Shown here: positions 1 to 8,922 of the stretch, in pieces
Layout of the letters: every line of letters starts with the position of its first letter
Position numbering within the stretch: position 1 is the first letter of the stretch
DNA from: JBEKUY01 sp049514555
GTDB taxonomy: Bacteria > Acidobacteriota > Terriglobia > Acidiferrales > UBA7541
NCBI GenBank assembly: GCA_049514555.1
Contig: JBEKUY010000007.1
Location: 69,696-133,695 of the forward strand
Direction of reading: 5' to 3'
DNA: 64,000 nucleotides
Position numbers and translations under genes: made by a program
The notes under the pieces: generated by a model
Told to the model about the DNA's origin: nothing
Database searches by the model: none
What the model saw: the letters and a program-made list of their open reading frames with translations, nothing else

Positions 1-754
1 TTACGCCTAGCGCTGTCATGTCGTTTGAGCAGAGAATAGCAGTGGGACGATTCGGAAAGGAGAGCAACGATTGCATTGCTCTGACTCCACCCTCAAGCGT
101 GTGATCACCTTCGACAACGAACCCCTTCGTCACATTCAGTCCAATTTCGCCCATAGCCTTTTCGAACGCGTTGCGGCGGGACTTGGCTGACTTGAGCGCC
201 AGTGGCCCTGCGATAAACGCAATCTGTTCGTGTCGCAGCGCTGCCAGGTGTTGCACAGCCTGTCGGATCCCATTCAGGTAGTTAATTCGAATATTGCTGA
301 CGCGCGGCCGCTTCGGTCCGACGTCTACGAACACAAGCGGCACGTTGCTCAATTCCCGGTCCTCGAGCAGCAGGTCTTCCATCCCGAACGTCATGACAGC
401 TACGCCGTCCACGCGCCGTCCAGTCATACGCCGGACCGACAAGTCCATGCGTTTGGGATCGTGAACCGTAGATACCAGCAGGATCTCGTACCCGTGTTCG
501 ACGGCTATGTTTTCAAACGCCTGCACGATTTCCGGGAAGAACGGATTGGTGATCTCCGAAACGACCAGCCCAAGGATATGGCTCCGTCCCGACACGAGTG
601 CGCGAGCCTGAATATTCGGGCGGTACCCCGATTCCTCAATTACTTTCCACACACGCTTTGCAACGCGCGGATCGACCGTCGGTATACGGTTGATTGTGCG
701 CGAGACAGTCGCTGTGGATACCTTGGCGCGCTTAGCAATTTCTCGAATGTTCAT
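1..754 (-). CDS. LacI-family transcriptional regulator, 3' end cut by window edge
   Basis: The minus-strand frame opens at an ATG at 754 and runs off the left edge, giving about 251 of the usual 330-350 residues. Residues 1-30 are a classic LacI helix-turn-helix (NIREIAKRAKVSTATVSRTI), with the hinge region after it. A periplasmic-binding-protein-like sensor domain follows, with the family signature GRSHILGLVVSEITNPFF near residues 56-73. The last visible residues, SNDMTALGV, match the conserved SNDxxAxG segment. It is the last gene of a leftward run of hemicellulases, 55 bp after the GH127 gene. It is therefore the obvious candidate local repressor, with a pentose or arabino-oligosaccharide as likely inducer. 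The inducer is inferred; the family call is very safe. Confidence 0.95.
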   Translation of the reverse strand, partial: MNIREIAKRAKVSTATVSRTINRIPTVDPRVAKRVWKVIEESGYRPNIQARALVSGRSHILGLVVSEITNPFFPEIVQAFENIAVEHGYEILLVSTVHDPKRMDLSVRRMTGRRVDGVAVMTFGMEDLLLEDRELSNVPLVFVDVGPKRPRVSNIRINYLNGIRQAVQHLAALRHEQIAFIAGPLALKSAKSRRNAFEKAMGEIGLNVTKGFVVEGDHTLEGGVRAMQSLLSFPNRPTAILCSNDMTALGV

Positions 755-809
755 TGAGTATTATGACTTCGCCAACTCTGCTCAATATGGACCACTGGTT
801 GCCGCTCTG

Positions 810-2744
810 TCAGGAGTTCGTCGCAACAACCTCGTAATAGACAGAGTACCGTTCGTGGATGATCTTTGACAAAGGCACAAACGCTACACTCTGATTCTGT
901 GCAACCGTGCTAAAGGCCAGCTGTCCGCCGGCGGGTTCGAGCCAACTCGCCGGGTCGTCGACCTTCCCTTTGAACTGCAGCATCGGAGCGGGCTCTTGTT
1001 TTTCTTGTGCCGTGAAATGCCGATACCACTTCTCCCGGGGCTCTTCTTCGAATCGCGCGGCCAATACCAGAGGACCGTACATCACGGCCTGGAGACTCTC
1101 CTTGTCGGGCATGGGCGCCGCATGCAGACGCATTGGAAGGCGCAATTCAATGCGATCACCGTTCTTCCATGGCCCACGCAGCGCAAGATAGCTGCTCGGA
1201 TCGGCAAAAGCAGGCACTGTTTGCCCATTTATCTTGACGCTTCCGCTCTTCGCCCAATAGGGAATGCGTAATTTCAGATCAATATCAACGGGTCTTGCCG
1301 TTGAGATCGTCAGTGCAGTTCCTTGCACTTCCGGGAAAGAAGTGCGTTGCGTAAGGTGGATACCTTTTTCCGGCCAATTCACTTCGGACGCAATGTACAA
1401 ATTGACGAAGATCGAATCGTCGTCGTGGAAGTAGATCGTGTCGGTTAACTTGGCTAACTCCTCTGATCCCGTCCCGTTACAGCACCAGAAGGAATCGAAC
1501 GGTTTGGCATAGATCTTGGAGTAACCGTTTCCGAGTGGCAGGTAGTAAACGGTTGTGCCCGTCTCAGGATCTATGGTCCCCATTCGGTGGTTGAACAGCA
1601 CCCGCTCGTAATAGTCCATGTATCGCGCTTCAGGCAACCACCCGAACAAGTGCCGTGTTAGTTTCATCATATTATATGCGCAACAGTCTTCGGCTGTGTG
1701 AGGACTCAGTTGCGCCGAGAGGACACCCGGTTCAGTTCTCCACGTCTCGAAATTGCTGGTGCCCCCCGTGCAATACGAGCGCTCACTCGTCACTTCGCTC
1801 CAGAAGTAGTCGGCAATGTTCCAATATCGCTTGTCGCCGGTCAGCTCGTACAATCGAGCGGCGGCAATCACTTGCGGAATGTGCGTATTGACATGTAGTC
1901 CCTTGAGTTCATCGCGGTGCGCCGCGAGCGGATCGAAGAACCATTTCTTGTCGAAGCGCTGCGCCAGGTTCAGATACTCGCGTTTTCCGGTCACTCCGTA
2001 GAGATTGCAGAGCACCTCCCCCATGCCACCGTACTCGACATTGAGAACGCGCTGCATCTGCGGCTCGCTGAGGGGATCAGCCCAATCGCGTACCCATCCG
2101 GCCATCTTTTGCACTGTTTCAAGTGCCTGCTCGTTGCCGGCAAGCTTGTACATATCAAGATGGCCGGCCATGATTTTGTGGATGGTGTAGAAGGGAGCCC
2201 AGACGCTCACTCCATCGCGCAAACGGTCGAAGAACTCCTGGGGGAACGCGCTCAGGTAGCCGTTCCTGCGCTGTGCCTGGCATCTTGCGAGCTCCGCAAC
2301 CATCACGTCGCCATTGCGCTTTAGCTCTTCGTCGCCCGAGCTGGCAAAAGCTAATGCACAAGCCGACAAATAGTGCCCGCCCGCGAAATGGCCACGCAAT
2401 TCGCAATCGGGCTTTTCCCAATCACCCAACGGCTCTGCCGAAGATGGAAGCCCTGCTGTCAAGCGAAATGTATGAAGCAGCCGGTCGGGAGGCAGTGTCC
2501 TCAAGTAGCGGCGATTGGCTTCTGCCGCCGCGCTAAAAGCGCCCGGCCCGAGCCGCACGTTGCTCATCGGAAATGGAATCGCTCGCAGCGGCACAACCTC
2601 GCGACTGATCTGCTTTGCGGCTGAAGCGGAAAGAGGCTTCGGCATTTCCTCTTGGAGCGCCAAGGCCTCGGTGGGAAGAACGGCGGCTGCACCAGCAGCG
2701 GCGACAGCAGCAGCGACGAAATCACGGCGGCTGATTTTCTCCAA
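810..2744 (-). CDS. GH127 family beta-L-arabinofuranosidase (DUF1680), exported
   Basis: The 644-residue protein starts with a twin-arginine-like signal (SRRDF, then an Ala-rich hydrophobic stretch to about residue 29). The body matches GH127/DUF1680, whose characterised member HypBA1 is a retaining beta-L-arabinofuranosidase using a zinc-bound cysteine nucleophile. Matching motifs are visible: ExC at E352/C354 (AEDCCAYNMMKL) and the double cysteine C421/C422 (SFWCCNGTGSEELAKL). HypBA1 uses an equivalent Glu and three Cys as zinc ligands. It lies 45 bp downstream of the GH3 gene and just upstream of the LacI gene, so co-transcription is likely. Removal of terminal beta-L-Araf from exported oligosaccharides is inferred; some relatives have other specificities. 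Confidence 0.9.
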   Translation of the reverse strand: MEKISRRDFVAAAVAAAGAAAVLPTEALALQEEMPKPLSASAAKQISREVVPLRAIPFPMSNVRLGPGAFSAAAEANRRYLRTLPPDRLLHTFRLTAGLPSSAEPLGDWEKPDCELRGHFAGGHYLSACALAFASSGDEELKRNGDVMVAELARCQAQRRNGYLSAFPQEFFDRLRDGVSVWAPFYTIHKIMAGHLDMYKLAGNEQALETVQKMAGWVRDWADPLSEPQMQRVLNVEYGGMGEVLCNLYGVTGKREYLNLAQRFDKKWFFDPLAAHRDELKGLHVNTHIPQVIAAARLYELTGDKRYWNIADYFWSEVTSERSYCTGGTSNFETWRTEPGVLSAQLSPHTAEDCCAYNMMKLTRHLFGWLPEARYMDYYERVLFNHRMGTIDPETGTTVYYLPLGNGYSKIYAKPFDSFWCCNGTGSEELAKLTDTIYFHDDDSIFVNLYIASEVNWPEKGIHLTQRTSFPEVQGTALTISTARPVDIDLKLRIPYWAKSGSVKINGQTVPAFADPSSYLALRGPWKNGDRIELRLPMRLHAAPMPDKESLQAVMYGPLVLAARFEEEPREKWYRHFTAQEKQEPAPMLQFKGKVDDPASWLEPAGGQLAFSTVAQNQSVAFVPLSKIIHERYSVYYEVVATNS

Positions 2745-2789
2745 GAAAACCTCCTTACTGGGTACGTGACACCACCACGCCGGCGATTA

Positions 2790-5426
2790 CTACTCCGGCA
2801 GTATTTTCGATCCTATCACTTGGAACGTTCCTGCCGCCGGCGCTCCCGTATTCGGCTGACCTCCACCAATTGATATCGAATACTTGCCTTCCGCAATGAT
2901 CGGTTCGCCTGCCTCACTCACCATGCTCAGGTCGCGATCCTTTAGCTCGAAGTGCACCTTCTGCGACTCGCCTGGCTGCAGGTGCACGCGCGCGAACCCG
3001 CGGAGAGCGCGGATAGGCGCGCCGGCGACATCAGGAAACTTCAGATAGAGCTGCACCACCTCATCCCCAGCGACTTTCCCGGAATTGGTCGCCGTCACAG
3101 ACGCGTTGAGCGGATCGCCGGCATTGATTGGCGCGTCCGGCAGGGTGAGCTGGCTATAGCTGAAGTTTGTGTAGCTGAGGCCGTACCCAAAGGGCCAGAG
3201 AGGCTCGCCTTCGAAGTAGCGATAGGTGCGGCCCTTCATCGCGTAGTTCTCGAAATGCGGTATCTGGTGGACGTTCTTATAAAAGGTGACTGGGAGACAT
3301 CCGGCGGGATTGTTCTTTCCGCTCAAGGTCTCGGCAATGGCGGCTCCGCCTTCCTCGCCGGAATACCAGGCTTCGACGATGGCGTTGGCATGGGCCTTCT
3401 CCCAATTGACGCCGAGCGCGCTGCCGTTCATGAGTATGACGACGAGGGGCTTGCCGGTTGCGGCCACCGCCTGGACCAGATCTTCCTCAGGCTGCGGCAA
3501 ATCGAGGCTGGTGCGGTCTCCGCCGAGGAAGCCGGGCTGTTCCACCGGCATCTCCTCGCCTTCGAGAGCACTCGTTATGCCGACCACGGCAACGACCACG
3601 TCCGCGTTCTTGGCGGCGGCAATGGCCGCCGGATCGGGTGCGTTGTTCACGGGAGCCCAGATGAGCTGCGCCTCGGGTTTGCCGCCGGGGAATTGGCCAT
3701 ACGCGACCTCCAGCTTTACCGGGTGTCCCTTCTCCAAATGAACTTGGCCGAGATTGGACCTGTGCCCGAATATTTGCGTGACCTGCTTATCGTCCACGGA
3801 TACGCGCGCGAAACCATCCGCTTTAACCCCCAGCAGGTAATCGCCAGTTTCCCGGGGATTGAGGAAGCCGGTCCATTGTACCCAGAGGCCATGGTTTCCT
3901 TTTGCCTGTTCAGGAAGGTTGCCTGCATTCAAGTCCACGCTGGGCTCGACCCGCGACGTCAGCAGTGTAGGTTTGGCTCCGAAGCCCAGCCCCAGGCCGT
4001 ACTCGGCTTTGAGACCGGGCTTGCCATCAGGAGTGGTCAGCGCCGATGCGGGCACGGGACTCCCCTGATTGGAGAGGAACTGAGTGCCAGGAACGTAGGT
4101 GATCTTCGCCTCGGGAAACTCGGCCTTCATTCCTTCCAACACAGTTACAGTGTGCGTAGGAGTGCCGTTATAGTTGCCAAGCAGAACGGCAGTCTGATCG
4201 GCAAGCGGGCCTACAATGGCGATGCGCTTGACGGATTTGAGGGGCAGTACGCCGTCATTCTTGAGCAGCACCATCGACTCGTTTGCCAGCACCCGCGCCA
4301 TGGCGCGATGCTCCGGACTATCGAGCAGTCTTTCATCAATTTTCGAATACGGGACCATCTCCGGCGGGTCGAACATGCCCAGGCGGATGCGCGCGGTGAA
4401 CAAGCGAATAAGTGCGGTGTCGATAGCGTCCTCCGACAGAAAGCCCTGCTGCACGGCTTCGATGTACGGCTTGTAGTCGTGGTCGTCGGCCACCTTGGCG
4501 AAATCGATGCATTCGTTGTCCATGCCGCGCTCCAGCGCGATCGCCGAGACCTGCGGCTGGGTCGGGCGGTAGTGGTGGCCGCCGAAGATGTCGCGGACCG
4601 CTTCGCAGTCCGAAACTACGTAGCCTTGGAACTGCCAGGCCCCGCGAAGCGTGTGCTGCAGCAGAAACTCGCTGGCACACGCGGGCTCGCCGTTGATCGC
4701 GTTGTAAGCGCACATCACTGAGCCGGCGTGCCCCTCCACTACGGCGGCGCGAAACGCGGGCAGGTAGGTGTCTTCCTCGTCGTGCTTGCTAATGTCCACG
4801 TCGGCGAAGTGACGGGTGGGTTCAGGCCCGCTGTGCACGGCATAGTGCTTGGGTGTGGAGATGGCTCGATAGTAGTGCGAATCATCGCCCTGCATGCCGG
4901 TGACAAAGGCGACCGCCATCCGGGCGCTCAAGAAGGGGTCTTCGCCGTAGGTTTCCTGCCCCCGGCCCCAGCGAGGGTCGCGGAAGAGGTTGACGTTGGG
5001 GGCCCAGAAGTCCAGACCTTCAAAGATATTTGAGTGCCCGGCGCGTTCGGCCTGGGCGTGTTTGATCCGCCCCTCGATGCCGATGGCCGTCGCCATTTCG
5101 TGAATGCGCGGCACATCGAAGGTCGCCGCGAGACCGATGGGCTCGGGGAATTCCGTCGCGCCGTTGACCGCCACGCCGTGCAGGGCCTCACTCCACCAAT
5201 CGTACGCGGGAACACCCAAACGCGGAATCGCCCGAGCCTGATTAACGAGCTGCGACGCCTTCTCTTGCAGCGTCATGCGGTGCACCAGGTCCGCCGCCCG
5301 CTGCTCGGGGGAGAGCTTGGGATTCATGTAGGGGAAACTAGAAGTGTCTTGCGCCACGGCGGTACAGGCCATCAGGGCGGCGCAGGCGGTGAGAACAGCC
5401 ACAATCAGTCTTCCAGAGTAGTTCAT
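2790..5426 (-). CDS. GH3 glycosidase with inserted PA14 domain (beta-xylosidase/beta-glucosidase type), secreted
   Basis: I place the start at an ATG at 5426, because a hydrophobic signal peptide (MNYSGRLIVAVLTACAALMA) begins there behind a purine-rich AGGGAGAAG. The frame stays open 15 codons further, to 5471. Numbered from 5471, the GH3 N-terminal barrel spans about 50-360. It has the KHY motif at 208-210 and the nucleophile in GYVVSDCEAV at D288. A GH3 C-terminal sandwich begins near 400 and is interrupted by a PA14 domain at about 486-606. A fibronectin III-like domain occupies about 790-865. PA14 inserts in GH3 enzymes usually shape substrate selection near the active site. In this locus beta-xylosidase activity on xylo-oligosaccharides is the best guess; beta-glucosidase is possible. 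Confidence 0.92.
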   Translation of the reverse strand: MNYSGRLIVAVLTACAALMACTAVAQDTSSFPYMNPKLSPEQRAADLVHRMTLQEKASQLVNQARAIPRLGVPAYDWWSEALHGVAVNGATEFPEPIGLAATFDVPRIHEMATAIGIEGRIKHAQAERAGHSNIFEGLDFWAPNVNLFRDPRWGRGQETYGEDPFLSARMAVAFVTGMQGDDSHYYRAISTPKHYAVHSGPEPTRHFADVDISKHDEEDTYLPAFRAAVVEGHAGSVMCAYNAINGEPACASEFLLQHTLRGAWQFQGYVVSDCEAVRDIFGGHHYRPTQPQVSAIALERGMDNECIDFAKVADDHDYKPYIEAVQQGFLSEDAIDTALIRLFTARIRLGMFDPPEMVPYSKIDERLLDSPEHRAMARVLANESMVLLKNDGVLPLKSVKRIAIVGPLADQTAVLLGNYNGTPTHTVTVLEGMKAEFPEAKITYVPGTQFLSNQGSPVPASALTTPDGKPGLKAEYGLGLGFGAKPTLLTSRVEPSVDLNAGNLPEQAKGNHGLWVQWTGFLNPRETGDYLLGVKADGFARVSVDDKQVTQIFGHRSNLGQVHLEKGHPVKLEVAYGQFPGGKPEAQLIWAPVNNAPDPAAIAAAKNADVVVAVVGITSALEGEEMPVEQPGFLGGDRTSLDLPQPEEDLVQAVAATGKPLVVILMNGSALGVNWEKAHANAIVEAWYSGEEGGAAIAETLSGKNNPAGCLPVTFYKNVHQIPHFENYAMKGRTYRYFEGEPLWPFGYGLSYTNFSYSQLTLPDAPINAGDPLNASVTATNSGKVAGDEVVQLYLKFPDVAGAPIRALRGFARVHLQPGESQKVHFELKDRDLSMVSEAGEPIIAEGKYSISIGGGQPNTGAPAAGTFQVIGSKILPE

Positions 5427-5596
5427 CTCTTTGTCTCTTCTCCCTGTAAAGGTGTCGAACCGCGGCTGCATTATAGCCGAACGACCTCACCGGTTCGCAG
5501 ATACGTTCGACATTGCACCACCACGCTGTTCTTCGAGAATTGCCTCAGTGAGTCGTCAGCTAGCGTTTTCCCGCAGCGGCCTACCCATCCTCCCAC

Positions 5597-6670
5597 CTAC
5601 CGACAACTGGACTGAAAACAGAGATTCTGGCTAAAAAACGGCAGCACATGGTTCTGGAAACGATCAGCTGCTTTGCTCGTGTGCGTGCCCGGATACACTT
5701 CAAAGCTGTTCGCGATTCCATACTTATCCAGGATGTCGTGGAGCTTGCCGGCATCGATTCGTAAACCGTCCTGGTCGCCCACATCGATGGCGATGGCCCG
5801 GTACTGCCGGAGGCTTCGGATATACTGATCCACGAAAGCCAGTGGCGCATTGGCCGTCCATTTCGCGAGGACATCCGGTTGAGGTACGCCGTCCTTGGTC
5901 GGCAGATCCAGATAAAGGGGTGGATTCTTCGGATCCGGGGACCAGGCCGCCGCCGTCGCCAGTTGTGCCCGGGGGAAGAACGGCAGCTTGGCCGAATCTT
6001 CCGCCGTCTTCACGGCCTCCAGGGCCTTCTCCACTTCTGGATTCGGGCCGGCTGGCCGGGGAGACAAACAGCACGGACTCATGATGTACAGACTGCCGAA
6101 CACGTCGGAATGTTTCATACCGATGCGGGCGGAGCCGTACCCTCCCATCGAGTGGCCCACCAGGCCGCGACTAAGCCGATCAGGAATCGTCCGGTAATGA
6201 GCGTCGATGTATGCAACTACATCGTGTGCGATAAACCGCTCGAAATCTCCGGTGGTGACCGAACTCGAATACATAGAACCGTTGTGCACGGTCTTCGAAT
6301 CGGGCAGCACGACGATCATCTCTTTAGCGCCCTGGGCGAAGGCACCTTCTATGGTCTGCGGCACGTGGATCTCGTGGCTCCATTGCTCGGCGCCAATGGA
6401 ATACCCGTGCAAGGCATATACGGCCGGGTAGCGCCGGGATTTCTCCTTCGCGTAGCTGGGCGGCAAGAACACGATCACATCGCGGTCGACGGCATCCCCT
6501 TCCAAGTTGCCTTCCAGGGCTGTCCCGTGGACTTTAATGTGTTCCACCGCAACAGGCTTCACGCCGGGAACCACCGGAGGTACTTCGGTTTGTACCTGTG
6601 CCGCGAGCCGAGGCCCCAGAGCAACGGCTATCACGAGTGTCATCACACTGAACGATTTGTTCGCTGTCAT
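5597..6670 (-). CDS. Secreted alpha/beta-hydrolase esterase (esterase D / CE1-like)
   Basis: The 357-residue protein has an N-terminal signal-like segment (TLVIAVALGPRLAAQ) and a putative-esterase fold. RDVIVFLPPSY opens the hydrolase domain near residue 63, the oxyanion-side segment is YALHGY (85-90), and the nucleophile elbow is GHSMGGYG with Ser174. A late YPGTHTSKAADR carries the likely catalytic His. It sits 33 bp from the GH51 gene upstream and within the leftward hemicellulase run. Release of acetyl or feruloyl groups from arabinoxylan is the natural inference. The substrate cannot be read from sequence, and S-formylglutathione-hydrolase-like proteins share the fold, but the signal peptide argues against a cytosolic detoxification role. 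Confidence 0.85.
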   Translation of the reverse strand: MTANKSFSVMTLVIAVALGPRLAAQVQTEVPPVVPGVKPVAVEHIKVHGTALEGNLEGDAVDRDVIVFLPPSYAKEKSRRYPAVYALHGYSIGAEQWSHEIHVPQTIEGAFAQGAKEMIVVLPDSKTVHNGSMYSSSVTTGDFERFIAHDVVAYIDAHYRTIPDRLSRGLVGHSMGGYGSARIGMKHSDVFGSLYIMSPCCLSPRPAGPNPEVEKALEAVKTAEDSAKLPFFPRAQLATAAAWSPDPKNPPLYLDLPTKDGVPQPDVLAKWTANAPLAFVDQYIRSLRQYRAIAIDVGDQDGLRIDAGKLHDILDKYGIANSFEVYPGTHTSKAADRFQNHVLPFFSQNLCFQSSCR

Positions 6671-6702
6671 CGATGTCCTTTCTCGCCTTTCGACCAGATG
6701 AA

Positions 6703-8469
6703 CTACTGCACTACAAATGAATAAATGTTCACGCTAAAGTGCGGGACGGACATGGTCTCGGGCACAGATGCAAGTTCCTGTTCCTGCACCTCGACCCTGG
6801 GCTGTTGTCCCACGGTAATCGTCGCGTCTATGCTCGACGGAGCCATGCGCCACAGCCGCCCGCTTCCCGACAGCTCGACGTCCTTCGTGGAGAAATCCAG
6901 CCGCTGCTCGGATTCCGTCGGATTGATCACCGCCACGGTGAGCGTCTTGCGGTCGCTGCTCAGCGCCGCCGCCACGTCCAGCGGATACGTATCGCTGCCC
7001 GGATTAACCGCAGGCTGGTCGCCGCCAGCCGGGTAAAGCGGCTTGGGCTGCGGGGAATCTCCGGATACTTCCACCGGGATGGTGCCGAAATGTTCGCGAT
7101 ACATCTTGAACAAAAGACCAGTTGGATTCAAAACTGCATCGGTTCGGTCCTCGCTGATCATTGCGGTTGCGAAGGTGAACGCGCCTAACTGATACAGATC
7201 GGAATGGCGGAACATCTCGTGGAACGCCCAGGCATAGGCAGGGACCACCTTGTACGAGTTCCGTCCCCCACTCATGTAGGCCCACTCGTCGATGGCGATG
7301 GGGACCGGTTTGGCGCGGAGGCCGGGGATGCGCTTCAGGTACTCCTGGTAGTGCTCATACTTCACGCGCACTTGCGTTGCGGGTGCACGCTCCCATTCGA
7401 CCAGCGGCTGCGGTCCGATGTTGACCTTCTCACCCGTTTTAAGATCGAGGTGCATGTCGCTCGAGGAATAGTAGTGCTCGCTGAGCATGTCGATGTTGTC
7501 CAGGCAGTGGGCAAGCAGGTTTCCGCTCCAGTCTGCCGTTGAGAGATAATCCGGAACGAACTTGCCGCCAATGCGTTTGGACTGATTGGCTCCTGTCATG
7601 ACATCGGGCATGGCTCCGCCGGCAATCAACTTGATGGAAGGATCGACCTGCCTCATGGCCTTGGCGAACATGTCGTGCTTCAGCTCGAATTGCTCGATCG
7701 ACATGGCGCCCATCTGGTAATCGCCCCAGGGCTCGTTGCCGATGCCCCACAGCTTGACGTCATACGGCTGCGGGTGACCGTTTGCGGCGCGCCATTTTCC
7801 CATCGGCGTGGTGACGGCGCCGTTGGTATATTCGACCAACTCCGCCGCAGACCATGCGTCGCCGAAACCGGCATTGACCGTGATGTAGGCATCCACGCCG
7901 AGCAGGCGGCAGAGTGTGAGGAACTCATCGGTGCCCACATCGTTCGGCTGAACGGCGCGCCAAACCGGATCATAGATGGGCGGGCGCTTGTCCGGATCGC
8001 CGATCGCATCACGCCACTCGTACGCGGACACGAAGTTGCCGCCGGGGAAGCGATAGACGCCGGAGTGCAACTGCTTGAGCGCGGCAATCACTTCCGCGCG
8101 GTAGCCCTCGATGTTGTCGGCCGGCATCAGCGAGACCGCGCCAATGTGAAACGAACCCGTGCCGATTCCGGTGATTTCGAGCTGCGCATCGTCGCTGTCG
8201 GCCTGGGCCCTAAAGCTCAGTGGGAACTTCCGGCATGCGGAGCCGAGGGCGCGAATGGTCAGCGTCTGACGCTCACCTGCTTCGCTGCCCCACGCCAAAG
8301 TCACGTTCACGACTGCGCCGGGGCTGCCGGCCAGCACGACGCGGCCCGTGTACGCCTTCCTCTTGCGCACGGCAAGACCCATTTGCCGGACTCCATGCGC
8401 CTCACTGCCGCTGAGCTTGATGAGTGGCGTGTGATCGCCGGTGTACGGGTCTTGCGTATCCATCGTCAC
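6703..8469 (-). CDS. GH51 alpha-L-arabinofuranosidase, C-terminal part of a frameshifted gene
   Basis: This 588-residue frame carries nearly the whole GH51 catalytic region: RFPGGNFVSAYEW at 140-152, the acid/base Glu in WGIGNEPWG (E246) and the nucleophile Glu in AIDEWAYMS (E395). Its apparent GTG start at 8469 is not a natural start. In-frame codons upstream still read RHWTPVGGDEVVTMDTQDPYTG, an ordinary GH51 segment, back to a TAA at 8575-8577. The normal GH51 N-terminus lies in another frame at 8466-8798. The protein may not be made intact unless the frameshift is an assembly error or is bypassed. The family assignment itself is secure. An intact GH51 gene lies nearby at 10210-11790. Confidence 0.85.
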   Translation of the reverse strand: MTMDTQDPYTGDHTPLIKLSGSEAHGVRQMGLAVRKRKAYTGRVVLAGSPGAVVNVTLAWGSEAGERQTLTIRALGSACRKFPLSFRAQADSDDAQLEITGIGTGSFHIGAVSLMPADNIEGYRAEVIAALKQLHSGVYRFPGGNFVSAYEWRDAIGDPDKRPPIYDPVWRAVQPNDVGTDEFLTLCRLLGVDAYITVNAGFGDAWSAAELVEYTNGAVTTPMGKWRAANGHPQPYDVKLWGIGNEPWGDYQMGAMSIEQFELKHDMFAKAMRQVDPSIKLIAGGAMPDVMTGANQSKRIGGKFVPDYLSTADWSGNLLAHCLDNIDMLSEHYYSSSDMHLDLKTGEKVNIGPQPLVEWERAPATQVRVKYEHYQEYLKRIPGLRAKPVPIAIDEWAYMSGGRNSYKVVPAYAWAFHEMFRHSDLYQLGAFTFATAMISEDRTDAVLNPTGLLFKMYREHFGTIPVEVSGDSPQPKPLYPAGGDQPAVNPGSDTYPLDVAAALSSDRKTLTVAVINPTESEQRLDFSTKDVELSGSGRLWRMAPSSIDATITVGQQPRVEVQEQELASVPETMSVPHFSVNIYSFVVQ

Positions 8470-8798
8470 GACTTCGTCGCCGCCAACGGGCGTCCAATGG
8501 CGGAGCGGGGCGCGACGCCTCCACGCCGGAACGGCGGGCTGCTCTGGGGTTTCGAGGTGACCGGACGGTAGAACTTACGGTCTTCCAGCATTTCCGCCCA
8601 AACGTTTTCGTTGACGATGTTCCCGCCGTGCTCCAAAAACTGGCCGTACAAATATTTCGAGATCGGCGCTCCGGTCTTCGACGCGTCGATCGTCGCATTA
8701 ACAGGTGGAGTTTGCGCAGAAGCAAAAGCCGGGGAAAGAAGTACCGCCAGTAGCAAGACCTGCGTCGTCAGAATTGGATTCTTAGCTTTCGAATGCAC
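8466..8798 (-). CDS. GH51 alpha-L-arabinofuranosidase, N-terminal fragment with signal peptide (frameshifted)
   Basis: The fragment begins with a signal peptide (ILTTQVLLLAVLLSPAFASAQ) and continues into the canonical GH51 opening: IDASKTGAPISKYLYGQFLEHGG, then WAEMLEDRKFYRPVTSKP. After about residue 83 the frame degenerates (SPPFRRGGVAPRSAIG), and it stops at 8466. The continuation of the protein is in the frame of 6703-8469. Restoring the reading frame requires one extra base, between roughly 8510 and 8560. Together the two pieces would make a normal, exported GH51 of about 690 residues. Either the gene is a recent pseudogene or the assembly has a one-base deletion. Confidence 0.8.
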   Translation of the reverse strand: MHSKAKNPILTTQVLLLAVLLSPAFASAQTPPVNATIDASKTGAPISKYLYGQFLEHGGNIVNENVWAEMLEDRKFYRPVTSKPQSSPPFRRGGVAPRSAIGRPLAATKS

Positions 8799-8865
8799 TG
8801 TATGATCTCCTTTTCATGCAAATCCCGGGCACAACACTCGCTTCGTAGGCTGAGCAGCAAGTTTT

Positions 8866-8895
8866 GAACCGTGGAGCTGTTCAGCTCCACGGTTC
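8866..8895. repeat. Perfect 30-bp inverted repeat between esterase and GH51 genes
   Basis: The arms GAACCGTGGAGCTG and CAGCTCCACGGTTC are perfectly complementary over 14 bp with a TT centre. The element lies 27 bp after the stop of the 8923-10110 esterase and 68 bp before the GH51 fragment start. There is no T-run on either side, so it is not a textbook terminator. It could be a 3'-end stabiliser, an operator or a mobile palindromic repeat. Confidence 0.85.
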
Positions 8896-8922
8896 GTGCC
8901 GCTACTTCCTCAGGTAGATTCC

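Noticed and set aside
2952..4721. 589-codon plus-strand open frame
   Set aside because: It is antisense to the GH3 gene, has no recognisable domain and no ribosome binding site; long antisense frames are expected in this GC-rich sequence.
5557..5570. Third LacI-type operator upstream of the GH3 gene
   Set aside because: AGCTAGCGTTTTCC matches only 7 of 10 consensus positions and lacks the AAACGATT core of the other two.
7675..8571. 298-codon plus-strand frame opposite the broken GH51
   Set aside because: It has no protein-like features, and the opposite strand carries a clear GH51 catalytic domain.
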